DNA from: Monosporascus cannonballus
Lineage: Eukaryota; Ascomycota; Sordariomycetes; Xylariales
Assembly (NCBI GenBank): GCA_004154925.1
Contig: QJNS01000202.1
Location: forward strand, 1-64,000
Length of the DNA: 64,000 bases
Direction: 5' to 3'
The translations under genes and the position numbers were made by a program. The notes beneath the pieces were generated by a model, which worked only from the letters and a program-made list of their open reading frames with translations, was not told the origin of the DNA and made no database searches. Shown in pieces: positions 1-12,100 of this stretch (the stretch's first letter is position 1; each line of letters opens with the position of its first letter).

Positions 1-47
1 CCCCCCCCCCCCCCCGCGCCCCCCCCCCCCCCCCCCCCCCCCCCCCC
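1..47. repeat. Poly-C tract at the window edge
   Basis: Forty-five of 47 bases are C, with G only at 16 and 18, and the tract runs straight into the methyltransferase frame at 48. In the family the S-adenosylmethionine-binding glycine motif is expected just upstream of the first recognisable residues, so the tract stands where conserved coding sequence should be. A homopolymer artefact or contig end is the simplest reading. A real C-tract (G-rich on the other strand) cannot be excluded. Confidence 0.8.
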
Positions 48-721
48 GCTATCCACGTCGTCATCGAGCTGGTCCGACGCTTTGCCAACCTCGACGTGAC
101 GGTGCAGGACACGGCCGGTGCTCTACCGCCGCCGGCGCGACGACGAGGCGACGACAACAACGAAAACGATGGTGAGGGGGTGGTGCCTGCCGAGCTGCGG
201 GGTCGCCTACGTCTCACGGCCGTCGACGACCTGCTCGCGCCCCAGACCGCGCGCGGCATCGATGCCTTCCTAATTCGCTGGGTCCTGCACATCTTGCGCC
301 AAAAATACTGCCTGCGCCTGCTGCGCGCGCAGATCCCCGCGCTGAGGCCCGGCGCCAGAGTCCTCATCCAAGACGTGTGCATGCCGGAGCCGGGAACTGT
401 AGCGCTTTGGCGGGAGCAGGATTTGCGGTTGGTGTTGTTTCTTTGTTTCTATCCCCCCCTGCAGTTTTAGCAGTGATGCTTTTCCCAATCGAAATGCCAA
501 GTCTTAAACAATGCTGTTGTTGCTGGCCGCTGTTCTGACATTTTTCTCATAGAGCGAGTGATGTGCACATGGCCAATCTCTTTAACGGACAAGAGAGGAC
601 CGTTAAAGAGTGGACGGCTCTGCTTGCCGAGGCTGACCCGAGATTTGTTGTTAAGCAGGTGATCGAACCGAAAGGGTCCGCGCTGGGCATTATTGAGGCG
701 GTTTGGGATGCAACAGACTAG
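48..721 (+). CDS. O-methyltransferase, C-terminal half (5' partial, two exons)
   Basis: Probable SAM-dependent O-methyltransferase of the COMT-like family, often found in fungal secondary metabolism. Exons 48-427 and 553-721 join in frame into 182 codons ending in TAG at 719-721. Motifs seen in order: IELVRRFANLDVTVQD (the SAM-fold acidic strand region), FLIRWVLH with the presumed catalytic His, LRPGARVLIQDVCMPEPGT, and in exon 2 MANLFNGQERTVKEW followed by FVVKQVIEPKGSALGIIEAVW. These match the order and spacing of the family's C-terminal domain. The N-terminal dimerisation half and glycine motif lie outside or were replaced by the poly-C tract. An Asp normally follows the catalytic His; here it is Ile (LHI), so activity is uncertain. 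A low-complexity insert around 120-200 (DDNNENDGE) looks like a surface loop. Codon use is GC-rich, unlike everything to the right. Confidence 0.85.
428..552 (+). other. Intron of the O-methyltransferase gene
   Basis: Begins GTTGGT (a weak donor) and ends TTTTTCTCATAG. A CTGAC branch-point-like motif lies at 535-539, a typical distance from the acceptor. Splicing completes an Arg codon across the junction and gives DLRASDVHMANLF, which fits the family. Using the AG two bases downstream instead would put a stop immediately after it. At 125 bp it is longer than most fungal introns. Confidence 0.8.
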
Positions 722-920
722 TTTTGTCTAATTTGTGTCTCTCCTTGACAATGGTCCTTATGACGATTAATCATTATTTAGGTGCAGTTCGCTTAGCTTC
801 AGCAACCCTAACTTGTGGGGAATCAGAATCAGAATCAGTAAACCGTTCGGGCCGTTCAGAATTAGCATTTCCATTTTTTCTTCTGAAAATTGCTGGTTTT
901 TCTTGGCGGTATTAGGCGAA
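722..920. other. 3' flank and transition into AT-rich DNA
   Basis: No gene seen. Ordinary composition continues past the stop codon, with a three-copy GAATCA hexamer starting at 820. It then drops into AT-rich sequence near 920. The short open frames here have no recognisable content. Confidence 0.5.
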
Positions 921-3889
921 TCATGTTTATTTAATATGCTAATTTTCTTCTATTTTAATTTCAGCAATTTCGGATTGCTAAAGCTGCTAATTAATAACGT
1001 ATATATTATATTAATTGCTTTATTTTAGCTTAAAACCGTCCTTTTAATTATATATTCTAATTGCGCTATAAACTGAGATTTTCGTAACTATTACTTTATA
1101 ATTTCTTATTAAAATTTAGTGTTTTTCGTAATTAAGAGTTATAAAAATAATATAGAAACATTTTATTATAAACGAAAATAACTTATTATTTTCGTTACCG
1201 CTTTCGTAGCCGTTAAATTTCGTATTTAATATTATATTTAAATATATTAATAATGCTATTTAGTTTAAATATATATACGAAATATTATATTTAGTAAAAA
1301 GTTATATCGCAAGGATTTTAAAATTCAATAAAATATATATTATATGGTAGATAATTAATTATTAATAAGTAAAGCGTTAAAATCGTTATGAATTTCTGTT
1401 AATAAAAAATAACAATATCGTTTATTATACGTTTTAAAAAGGCTTAAGGTTTTTATAGTCATAATACGTGTTATTATTAAATTTGTTAAAGTTTACTTAT
1501 ATTAACAAATTTCCATTGATAAAATTGTTTTTTATGGTTTAAAAATATATGAACAATATTTGAAGGGTTTTTAATAGCATTTTATTATAAAGAATATTTT
1601 GCAAATTTATTATAACAGTTTTTTAAATATAATTAATTATATTTTATATAAATAATAGCATTTAATAGAAAATATATAAATTCTATTTGAATATTTAAAT
1701 AAACAATAATATTTAATTAAGGAAATTAATTGACCTTCTTAAATTAAGATAATATTTAAATTTATAATCGAATTTAATTGTTTGATTAAATTTTAAATTT
1801 TTTAAAAAGTATATTCTTTTGCTTTTATTATAACGGTATACAATTTTGAACCAAAAATATATTGTATGTAAATCTTAAAATAAAACCTATTTATAAAATA
1901 AACTACTAAATTTCGTATTATTAATTAAGGTTATTTTAATTAATTTTTCAAAAAACAAAATTAGTAAACGGAGTAACGATAAACGTTTTAATAATCGAAT
2001 TTAAAAAATATCAAACTACGCTTTAAAAAGATAGGTCCAATATAAAATATTTTAATTAAAGTAAAACAGGTATTTTAAAACAAAGTATTATTTTTCTGGC
2101 TAAAAAATAGTTTGATAAACGATTTGTACTATTTAAAAATAATAAAATGATTAAAAACGAAATAAATAATATAGTAGAAAAAAACACAATAAGTCAACTT
2201 TTTTCTAGCTAGAATTTATTATAGTTATAACTAGTTAGATTTAAAATAATATTTTAAAATATCAGAATTATCTTATACGCTTGGATTTTAAAATTAAAGA
2301 TTATAAATATTTTTAAAAAGAATAAACAGCTTTTAAGCTTATTATAAAGTAAAAATACCTATATTATTTCAATATATAACAGTACGGGATATGCAACTAA
2401 TATAGCCAATTTCGGCCAGATATTAGCAATTATAAATAGCTATTCTGTGCATTTAATGAGTTCGTGAAACATATTATATTTTGGAAAAATTATTAATATA
2501 ATTTCATAATTTAATAAACTTAAGAGCTTATTATATCGATAATTATTTAATTTATTTATGAGATAAAAATATAAAATATTTTGTGCGAATAAAATTAAAA
2601 ACTATTTATTAAATTATATAAAAAAAGATAAATGTATAAAGGTTTTTTGATAACTAAATTTTCTAAGGTTTTGTTATTTATATTTTAAGATAAAAATAAG
2701 TCAATAAAGCAATAATGCAATAATATTTATATTATTATAATATAACATATATATAAAACAGTTTGTTTAATATAAAAGTAATATTTTCGAAAGTTTATAT
2801 CTATAATTTTATAACTCGAAAACTATGAGACTAACAAATATACTAAACCAAAACTGCTATCTTTAAACGCGAATTAAGCAAAAAATAATATAACTAGATA
2901 AATAATTATTATAATAGGTTTGGTATTAAAAACGCTAAAAATTTCAAATATTTTTAGTTAGTAAATTACGTTAATGAAAAATACTAAACCATTTCAATAT
3001 TAAAGTAGTTCGAAATTTATTAATATATGACCTTATATAAAAAAAATAGATACGTAATTAAATTAAAACATTTTAATTTAAAAATAAACCGCTTAAAGTT
3101 AGAATTAAGCTCAAAGAAAAAATAATTTTATTCTTTTAGTTCTAATAGAAAAATCTTAACCTTTCTGAAAATATACAAAAAAAAGTTTTATAAGTTGCTT
3201 ATTGTAAAACGAGACTTGTTTAAATATAAAAATAAATAGATATTGTAAAAAACCAAAAGGCTTTTTAGTAAAATTAGAAAATATTAACAATAGTCTTTGC
3301 TAAATATAATATATATTTTAATATACGATACTATTTTAAATACTTCTTGGTTTCGTTTTAATAATTGACGAATTATTTAAGAAAAACTCTCTATTTGTTT
3401 GGAAATAACAAGACAATATTTTAAATAATTATTAAGATATCTGCAAAATAATTATAAAATATAGATTTCGAATCGAATAGCGATTGTATTATCTAAATAA
3501 CGTAATGTTAAAAAGTAATTTAAAAGTTTAAAAAGCTATATAATATTATTAAATTATTAATAAATATTTAAATATTTAATGCATAAATTATTATTTTTAA
3601 AGATTTTATAAAACAGTAAATAATTAGAATTAAAAATATATTTAATAATTTAAATAATTTTTAAGTTCTTAAGTATTTATAATTTTTAAATATAAAAATA
3701 ATAAAAAATATTAATTAAAATAAGTGTTTTATGAATTAGAGTATAACTAATTGTATATAGTTAAATAATAATATTATTATATACGCATATTATTTTATTG
3801 TTATAAATATTTTAAATCGATATATTATTAAAATAAAATAACTTATCCTATTTAATTTTCAAGCCGCTTATTGTCGTATTTAAATAATT

Positions 3890-4110
3890 AAAAAAATGCA
3901 AAAAAGCATTTAAAATGATATTCAAATATTTCGAATATCTAATTGTACTTATAATATTTATTAGTATGTTCATAAATTTCTAACAATAAATTATAATTAT
4001 TTTAAATCAATTTTAAATAAATTTGCATTCGTATACCTTGACGATATACTTATTTAATCAAAAATGTTAAAAGTTTATAAAAAGCAAATTGCTTAAATAT
4101 TTATTTTTTA
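3890..4110 (+). pseudogene. Gypsy reverse transcriptase fragment (element A)
   Basis: The catalytic box is intact: FAFVYLDDILI with YLDD at 4,034-4,045, followed by a TAA where Tyr is usual and then SKMLKVYKK. Upstream, in another frame, AFKMIFKYFEYL from 3,906 matches the strand before the family's VMPFGLTNAP motif, in which Pro and Gly have become Leu and Ile as RIP predicts. The frame change between 3,906 and 4,034 shows indels as well as point mutations. Confidence 0.8.
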
Positions 4111-5339
4111 AATAATACAAATATCTGAATTCACTTAATAGAAAATATCTAGCGTATTAAGAAACTAATGTGTTTTAAAATTTATTATTACTTTTAAGTA
4201 TATATAAATTTAAAATTTCAAGTTAAAAATAATTAAAAACTAATTGATTTATAATATAACTAACATTATAAATATTGGAAGGATTGTAAAATCTATTAAG
4301 TAAATACGTAATTTAATACAGAAATATAAAAATATAATTAAACAGTTCATAAAGCTTGCTATCAACAGTGTATTAAAAAAGAAATCAAATCTTTTTAAAA
4401 ACAAATCGAACAATATGTTTTATTAAATTAGAGAAACAAATAATTAAAATATTAATAATCAACCTACATAATACTGATAAAGGTTTTTCAAATGTACGGA
4501 TTTTAAATTACCAATTAAATATAGTTTTAAAATAATTAAAATAATGAAACTTAAAACTTAATAACTTATTGTTTTAAATATTATAAGATATAAAATTTAA
4601 ATATCGGATTTAAAATAAAGGATTATTAATAAGTACTTAAATTATTAAAACTTATAACGTTTTTCTTACTAAACTAATAAAACTGTTGACATTTATTTTA
4701 ATTATAAAAGGTTTATTTAATTTATAAACCTGTAAAATTAAATAAAATACATAATTTATAAATACTCTTTTTAAAACATAATGGTAAAATATATCATATT
4801 AAAAAATTAGTTGAACAAAGATTTCTAATTGTAAAAATGATTATTATTTTACAGTTGTTTAAAATAAGATGCAGAAATCCTATAATATAACGAAAATAAT
4901 ATTATAAAGTTAAATAAAAAATTAAAACACCTAATACTCGAATTATTAACACCGTTTTGAAATTTTTACAATATAGAAAGATAAAAAATGCTTAATAATT
5001 AAAAAGATAACTAAGAAACAAATTATTATACCGTGCTAAAATTTACATTTTTAAAGACTACTAAAAATTATTTATTAAGAAAGTTTATAAAATTTTATTA
5101 TATAATTATTACAATATTTTTGAAATTATTAAAGATTTTCGTAAAATATACAAGTTGTTTAAATTAAAACGAATACTTAAATAAATAATCTAAATTATAA
5201 CATTTATAATAAAACTAAAACAACTGGTTATAAACAGTATAATAAAAGGTAACTTAGAAGTATTTTCAATACAACGTCAAGTATTATAATTTAAATTTTT
5301 ATTATAAATTTACCTTTTTTAACAATTGCTATGCCGATA

Positions 5340-5650
5340 TTTAATACTATAAAATAGATGTAATAATTGATAAATTAACTAAATATTAATATTTTGTAGT
5401 TTTTAAACTTAATATAATAATACGATAATTAGCTTAAACTTTTTTTAACAATTATATATATAAAGATAAAATATTAAAGGAAACTATTTTTAATAAGGAT
5501 ATATTTTTAAGCTGAATCTAATGCTGGTTTTTTAAACAAATCGGCTCGAAAATTAAGTTGTAAACAGTATATTATTGTTAAACTGACGATTAAATAAAAC
5601 GAGTTAACGAAACGTTAAAATAATACTTTAAATATTATATTAATTATTAT
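5340..5650 (+). pseudogene. Gypsy integrase core fragment (element A)
   Basis: IDVIIDKLTKY (DKLTKY at 5,369-5,386) corresponds to the VVDRLTK motif that follows the first catalytic Asp region in Ty3/gypsy integrases. About 210 bp further on, around 5,583-5,612, a degraded copy of the TDGQTER motif can be traced in a shifted frame, with TAA in place of Gln. The spacing fits the family. Confidence 0.65.
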
Positions 5651-6189
5651 TATAATAATTTAATAAAACGTTTATTTTCAGCAGAAATAATGTATAATGA
5701 GTTAGTGAATAAAACTATAAGTAAAGATTTTACACAATAGTATATAAACCTAATATAAAAAACCGCTAACTGGGTTTTAAAAAATTTTATTGTTATTTCA
5801 TAAATAAAAGTATTATTACTAATAAAATTTAAAATAAGACAAACCCATTGCTAAATTAAATTATAATTGAATTAGTAAAAAGTAATTCTATATTATCAGT
5901 AAAAGTATAACTCTAGAAATAAAAAAAGTTTAAGTTAATTTATTACACTAAAAATAAAACGCACTATGTAATATTTCATAAATTAAAACTAAAAAGGCTA
6001 GTAACGTAGATTTTAAAATGTTTAGCCGACTTGAAATTAATACAATTATTTGAAAAAAATAAATATTAATTTTTATTACTGAAATACATAAATATATATT
6101 TTATACTCTATAATTTCATACCTAAATTAAAGGTCGAAAACATTCTTGTTATAGATAGATTGAATACTTGAAAAAGATATTAAAAAACA

Positions 6190-6340
6190 CAAAATGGAAA
6201 AAATATTACATTTTCAAACTATTGAAGACAAAATGCCCTATTTAATTAAATAAAGTTATTACTAAGATAACAATAATATTAGAAATTGGTTTATATATTT
6301 ATTAAATACGAAAAATTAATTTAGAAATATTACTACTAAA
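6190..6340 (+). pseudogene. Chromodomain remnant (element A)
   Basis: VEKILHF is followed by KMPYLIK and a stop where Trp is expected, then an aromatic pair, around 6,195-6,260. This parallels the VExIL...YLVKWKGY core of chromodomains at the C-terminus of chromovirus integrases, which guide insertion to heterochromatin. The motif lies after integrase and before the LTR, as expected. Similarity is read by eye from a short degraded stretch. Confidence 0.55.
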
Positions 6341-7449
6341 TTTTAACTGATCATTTATAATATAGCTAAAGTTATAAGTAATAACCGCGTTTTATCGAAA
6401 TTTACATCTTTGTCGTTTTAATCGAAATAGATAAATGCTTTTATTAATATATTTATTTTCGAAGTAAATTATATCTGTTTTTTAAGAACAACTTTTCTAT
6501 TTCTAGCGTTCTGTTTCTTAAATTTATATATATTTTATGAATTCTTTTAAAAATAAATAACGTTGCGTAATTATAATTATTTAAATTAACAGTTTAACTA
6601 AATAACATATTTAATAACTTTTAAAACTATTAAACTGCTTATTATTTATTTCTGTTAATTTGCTGCTTTTCGACTTAAATAGATTTTAAAAAATTAAAAG
6701 CAAAATGTAGTTCATATTTTATACAGAAACGTTAATTAATAATCAGTTTTAGCAGCTTTTTCCATTTTTTAACAGTTGCTAAAAAATATCTGTTCACAAT
6801 AATATATATACAATATAACTTTAAATCTAAATTTAAAAAAATAGGATAAAATTATAACGACTTTTAATAAAAGGCTTACCTTGTTTTTGATATTTTTTCA
6901 AAATAATTCATAAAGTCTTTAAATATAAAAAAATAAAAAGAAAAAAAAGTATATTACGTATTAATATCTAGAATAAAAATCTTAAAAAAAGAATAACATT
7001 GTTAAAGCTGTATCATAGCCATAGCGCTACTAGAGTAAAAGATCAGTGAAATGATTACAATTATAGCAATTATTTTAGTGCTTACAGCTGTATAAAAGCT
7101 TTTACAATAAACTAGGCCATAACAAATATTACGTCTAGAAAAGATCTCACTAAATCTGGACAAGGCTAAAAAGGCTAGGTTATTAAAAATCATATTACTT
7201 CCGAGTAAAACATAAAAACACGGATATCTTTGTTCGTTTTCAAAGATCGTTAAAAAAATAAAAGAAATATCTTTAGCAAATTGTAAAAATAACAAAAGAT
7301 ATAATAAATATATAATTATCAATTTGTTATATAAATAAGGTTTTACTGAATTGCGTTTTAATTTATTAATTTAGGCTTTTAAGTAAAGATATTATTGTTT
7401 AAATTAAAAGAAGACTTTATAAAGTTTTTTAATAAACAAATTTATAAAT

Positions 7450-7822
7450 TGTTTTTTGCCTTGTAATTATCTATATATGACGGCTATTTTCGAATACCAC
7501 TTTTACAATCAAATAGATGTATAACAGTTTTGTTAAAATTAAATCACGTAATAGATCACAAACTTACTAATAGCAAGCTAGTAAGCCGAATTACTAAGTT
7601 ATTAGTGGTAAACTAATAAGACGAATTATTAATTTATTAGTAATAAATCAGTAAGTCAGAACAAGTACCTATATTTATTATATCCGTAATTTAAATAATA
7701 ACAGCTCGTAAATAATTTCGTTATTTAAAATACTTTTAATATTTCGAATTTTTATAGTGTTATGATTAATATATATCCGTATTAATGGAACTTAATAATT
7801 AATTAAATTTTTAGCCTTGATA
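7450..7822 (+). repeat. 3' LTR of element A (TGTTACG-type)
   Basis: Collinear with the LTRs at 39,343 (same strand) and, reverse-complemented, with those at 51,153, 56,187 and 57,663. Its end, AGCCTTGATA at 7,813-7,822, is the RIP-altered form of the family's ...GGCGTCACA terminus. The left boundary is approximate. The 5' part holds three tandem copies of a 32-35 bp unit (7,561-7,660). Confidence 0.7.
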
Positions 7823-9100
7823 TATTACAAATTCCTATTTAATAATACTATTAGACTTTAAATAAAATATCGATATTCTATTTATTAGTAGATAAGTTAA
7901 AATTAAATCGATTTATAAAGTTGTTAAAAAGATTTTAAAATTGAAAAAAATCATTTTTACGTAAGAAGAAGAATATTTGGACGTCTGGATTAATTAATTA
8001 AGGTATCTAATTCGAAAACGAAAACAGTAACTTTTTCCAATAACTTAAAAAACTTATAAAGGTTAAAATAAAGGAGAAATTAAAGTTCTTGTTTTAAAAG
8101 GTCTAGTAAAAATATTTGAATTAATTTATTTAATATCTAATAAGAAATTAAAGGAAATTTTAAAATTTTTAACCACGAATCCTTTAATAAATCTTTGACT
8201 AAATTACAATTACTGTTAATTTAATATCAAACGTATTTTAAGTATTTTTCGATTCGATTCACGGTTTTTATATTATAAATAAGCTTTGCGATAACACAAT
8301 TTATTAAAGAAATAGTTATTTAGTTTAAGTTCGTATTACAAAAGCACGTTATTTTATTTTTCGTATAAAGAATTTAAAAATAGTTAAAATTTACAGCTAT
8401 TAAAAGGTTCAAGCAAATGTTTAAAAAGGTGTTCCGAATACTAAAAAATAAAATAAAAAACTGAATATAATTTAACGAATTATGGTTAAAACAGGTATAA
8501 TTAATTCCGATAACACCTTGATTTAACTACTCTTAGAAATTAAAATAAAAAACTATCAATAATTAGGTTTTTCAATATTGTTAAACAAAAAATAAAAATG
8601 AAATTCCAAAAACGAATTAATTCAAAATTTTAACCGACTATATAGTACGTATAGTTAAGGTTAACGATTGATAATATCATTAACAAATTTTAAAAAAATT
8701 AAAATATATTATAATAATAGATTACAAAAATAAAAGAATATAAAATATATATTTAAATGTCGACGACTAGTTAACTACCTAACTAATTAAAATAATTACA
8801 AAATTCTATACTCAAAGAAATGTTAAATTGGATTCAGAAGAATTAGTCTTAATTAATGCGAATATATAAGATAAGTTACGATTCCAAAATAATTACTAAA
8901 TTAAAAAACTTAAACTGAATATATTAATAGCATTAAACTTCGATAATTAAAATAATGAAAACCGATAATAGACGATGTTAATAATAATATATGATAAAAT
9001 TAAATTTATAATAATAAAGAAATTCTTAATACATATATTAAACTCGGACATTTTAATTAGCCCAGTTTAGTTATCAGCGTAATATTTTATTTGATTTTAC
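7823..9100. other. A-rich sequence, no feature recognised
   Basis: A-rich on the plus strand with no open frame or family motif I can identify. Composition suggests a plus-strand repeat relic that was here before or beside element A. The strand bias flips to T-rich near 9.1 kb. Confidence 0.4.
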
Positions 9101-12100
9101 GTTTTTTATAATAAAAACGTTTTCGTTTTAATAGGAGAAATAAGAATAATTTAACGACGTATTAAGTACACTATATATATAGCTTTATTAATTAATTTCT
9201 TTTCCTTTAACTTGGTGTATTTTTTAGTATTTTTAATTAAAGGTCCCGATTTCGTTTTTAGCTAGTTTCTTACGCTATAAAGCTTTTCTTCAATTTTGTT
9301 ATGTTTATTTTTTAATTATTAATTGTTGATAGATGTTTTCATTTTTTTTTAATTTGGATATTTTCAAATAAAGTAAAATTCTAGTTGTTTTTTAACTCTT
9401 GAATATGTTTTCGATTTATTAATACGAGATATTACAGGTTTTTATTTGTATATTTTATATATATTAATTGTTAATTAATAGGCGAGGTATATATTTTATT
9501 TTAATTTTATAATATAATTTACCTGTTAAATTAAGTCTTTTTGAAATGAGCGAGATACACTAATTTCCTTATTAAAAGATGAAAAAACATCCAAAAGATT
9601 TTTAAAACTTAATAATAAGTATTTGCTAGATAAAAATCTTTAAGTACGTTTTTCTTCTGATTTTTATAATGTAGATTAAAGTATGTTCTAATCGTTTTTT
9701 TATATTTTCGACTCATTGATTTTCTTGTTTAAAATCGAGTTTATAGTTCTTTATAAATCAAACTTTCGTACTATAAAATAAAATAAGTAAGCCATCTAAT
9801 CGACGACGTTGATATTGTAATATATAAAATAAAATCTGAGTATATAGTAAGGAAAAAGTCGTGGTACAGGTAACTAAGTGTAAGATACAATTAATAGATT
9901 GTAAATTAGTATAAGTATTGAAAAATATTTAATTATAATAGTGCAAAGCTATAGCAATTAATTAATAATATACTTATTAGTTTTAGTTATTTAGTTTTAA
10001 AAAACGGCTTATATATTGAGAAAATTACAGGAATCTTTATTTATTGTTTTTACAGAAAGATATCGAATAAAAATATCGGTTTTAGATAATTTCTTATAAA
10101 CCTTATTATTTTTGTATTTTGTTTAATTTTAATTCTAATAAATTCTTATTTTTCAAATTAATAATATTTATTTTTTAATTACGTATATCGATATTTAGAT
10201 TTATATATATTCCTTTTTATTTTAAAATATTGTATTAATTTATTATAGATATTTCCAAATCGGTTAACCTTTTTAAATTGGAACAATTTCGCATTAATAC
10301 GTGTTTTAAAAAATAACTTGAAAAGCAGATTATCTCTTTATTAGAAATGATATTTTCGACAATATTAAAAATAATTGTTTTAAATATAATTAGAGTTTTT
10401 AAAACTTTAATAGTTTTCTACATATCGCTATTACGTTTTTAAAGTTCTAAAGTACTTTATATTTGTTAAACCATTTATAAGTAATATATATAAATTTTAA
10501 AGGTTTTAATTTTCATCAATTAATAAATTTCCGATTAATCTATTTAATATTCGTAAAACTTGAAATTTCATATACTGTTAAGCGTTTATATTTACGTTGT
10601 ATTTCTTTTTAAAATATCGATATATTATGTTATTAAAAGTGATAAGTATCCCTTTTCGCAGTTTTAATTATATGTAACTTATTTTTAAACTTTGTTATCT
10701 TTAGTAAAGACTATAGCTATGTATTAAAATTAATCTAGTAATTGCTTTAATTTTAAATATCGTTAAGTAGTTCTTGAAAAATTACCGATTGATAACGCCA
10801 ATACTTAGTATTAGCACTAAAGAATCTTTTTTATTCTTAACTTTATTAATGTTTTTCTATTTAAAAATTACTGATCAATTTTTTAATTCTTTTATTAGCG
10901 TTAGCAGTTGAAATTGTCTTTAGTATTCCTTTTATATTTTAATATAAAGTTAATATCTAGAATTGTAATATCGTTATTTTTTTTATTTTTAAATATTTCG
11001 AAACAAGCTTGTTTATAGTATTTTATTTTGTATTAATTAAGTAAAAAGTCTAAAAATAATATTTATTTCGTTTATTTTCGATTTCGTTATAAATCCATTT
11101 TTAGAATAGGCAATTACCGCTTTTAAGATTTAAGAAATGATTAACTTTTAATTGCCGATTATTGAAATATTATTTTTTAATAATAAGCCCTCTATGAAAG
11201 CCGTATTTTTAAGACTATTTACGCGAGTTTTTCAAATTCGTTTATAATACCTCTTATTACTTACTTTGGATATCTTAATCGGTTATTTATTTAGATTTTC
11301 GCATTATTTAATTTGATATTTTACGAATTTTAGAAAAGATATTATTACGTTTTTAAATTATTTAACAATTATAAAATGCTTTTTAAAATATATATCGCTT
11401 TTTAGCTTTTCGGAAAGTACTTATAGGAATTAAACTGAACCAATTAATTAATAAAGACAATTATAAAGTAAAAAATAATTAATTTTAAAGTTTTTAAACA
11501 AGTTTTATAAAAAACCTTTAAATTAAATTAAACTATTATAAATTAAATTTCAAAGGCTTTGACAAATTCTATAAAAAGTCTTTTAATATTTAATTAAAAA
11601 AAACATGTCAATTTTTATTATATAATTAAAATTCGTAATATATTTTTTAAAAAAAACTCAAATAAATCCTTTTCTACATATTTTAATAGGTGCAAAAATT
11701 AAACCAAATTATAAATAGCGTTATATTTTTTTATATTTTAATATTTTATAAATATTTTAAAAAGTGTTTTTAATTAAATGATCTTTTTTTATATATTATT
11801 ATAATAGATTATTATGTAATGTTCGAATTGTTTATACGATGTTTAAATAGTAATATTTGTTTTAATATATTTTACAGATTTAAAGTACTATTTTTGTAGT
11901 CACTTAATATTTATATTATTTAATATTTTATTTATACCATTGTATATTTCATTCTAGGTCTTACTTAATGGATTTATTCTTTAAGTATACTTTTATTTAT
12001 GTTTATTTTGAGTTTATATATTTTATATATAAATACAATATATTATATAATGATATCAAGTTATATATTTTTAAAAATCGCATCTTTATCTATTCTTATT

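Larger units (their letters stand above)
1100..7822 (+). mobile_element. Element A: Ty3/gypsy chromovirus relic
   Basis: A plus-strand LTR retrotransposon relic with pol domains in gypsy order: reverse transcriptase (about 3.9-4.1 kb), integrase (about 5.35-5.65 kb), chromodomain (about 6.2-6.3 kb), then a 3' LTR ending at 7,822. The 5' LTR and gag were not found; the left limit is approximate and comes from the change in composition. Gag and protease presumably occupied about 1.2-3 kb but are unrecognisable. The remains are pseudogenic throughout, with frame changes between motifs as well as stops. Not mobile. Confidence 0.75.

Noticed and set aside
7110..7130. AGGCCATAACAAATA as the end of a reversed TGTTATGG-type LTR
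   Set aside because: The match is confined to about 15 bp and the preceding 100 bp do not align with the LTR, so it is either a tiny remnant or coincidence.
7002..7322. A 106-codon minus-strand open frame rich in Leu, Ile and Phe, looking like a membrane protein
   Set aside because: Its plus-strand counterpart reads as RIP-type sequence with TAG/TAA, which become CTA/TTA (Leu) on the minus strand. It lies inside element A between chromodomain and LTR, so it is most likely an artefact of RIP.
9857..9890. AAAGTCGTGGTACAGGTAACT as a RIP-damaged end of the small-subunit rRNA gene
   Set aside because: Only a few bases resemble AAGTCGTAACAAGGT, and the conserved sequence expected on both sides is absent.
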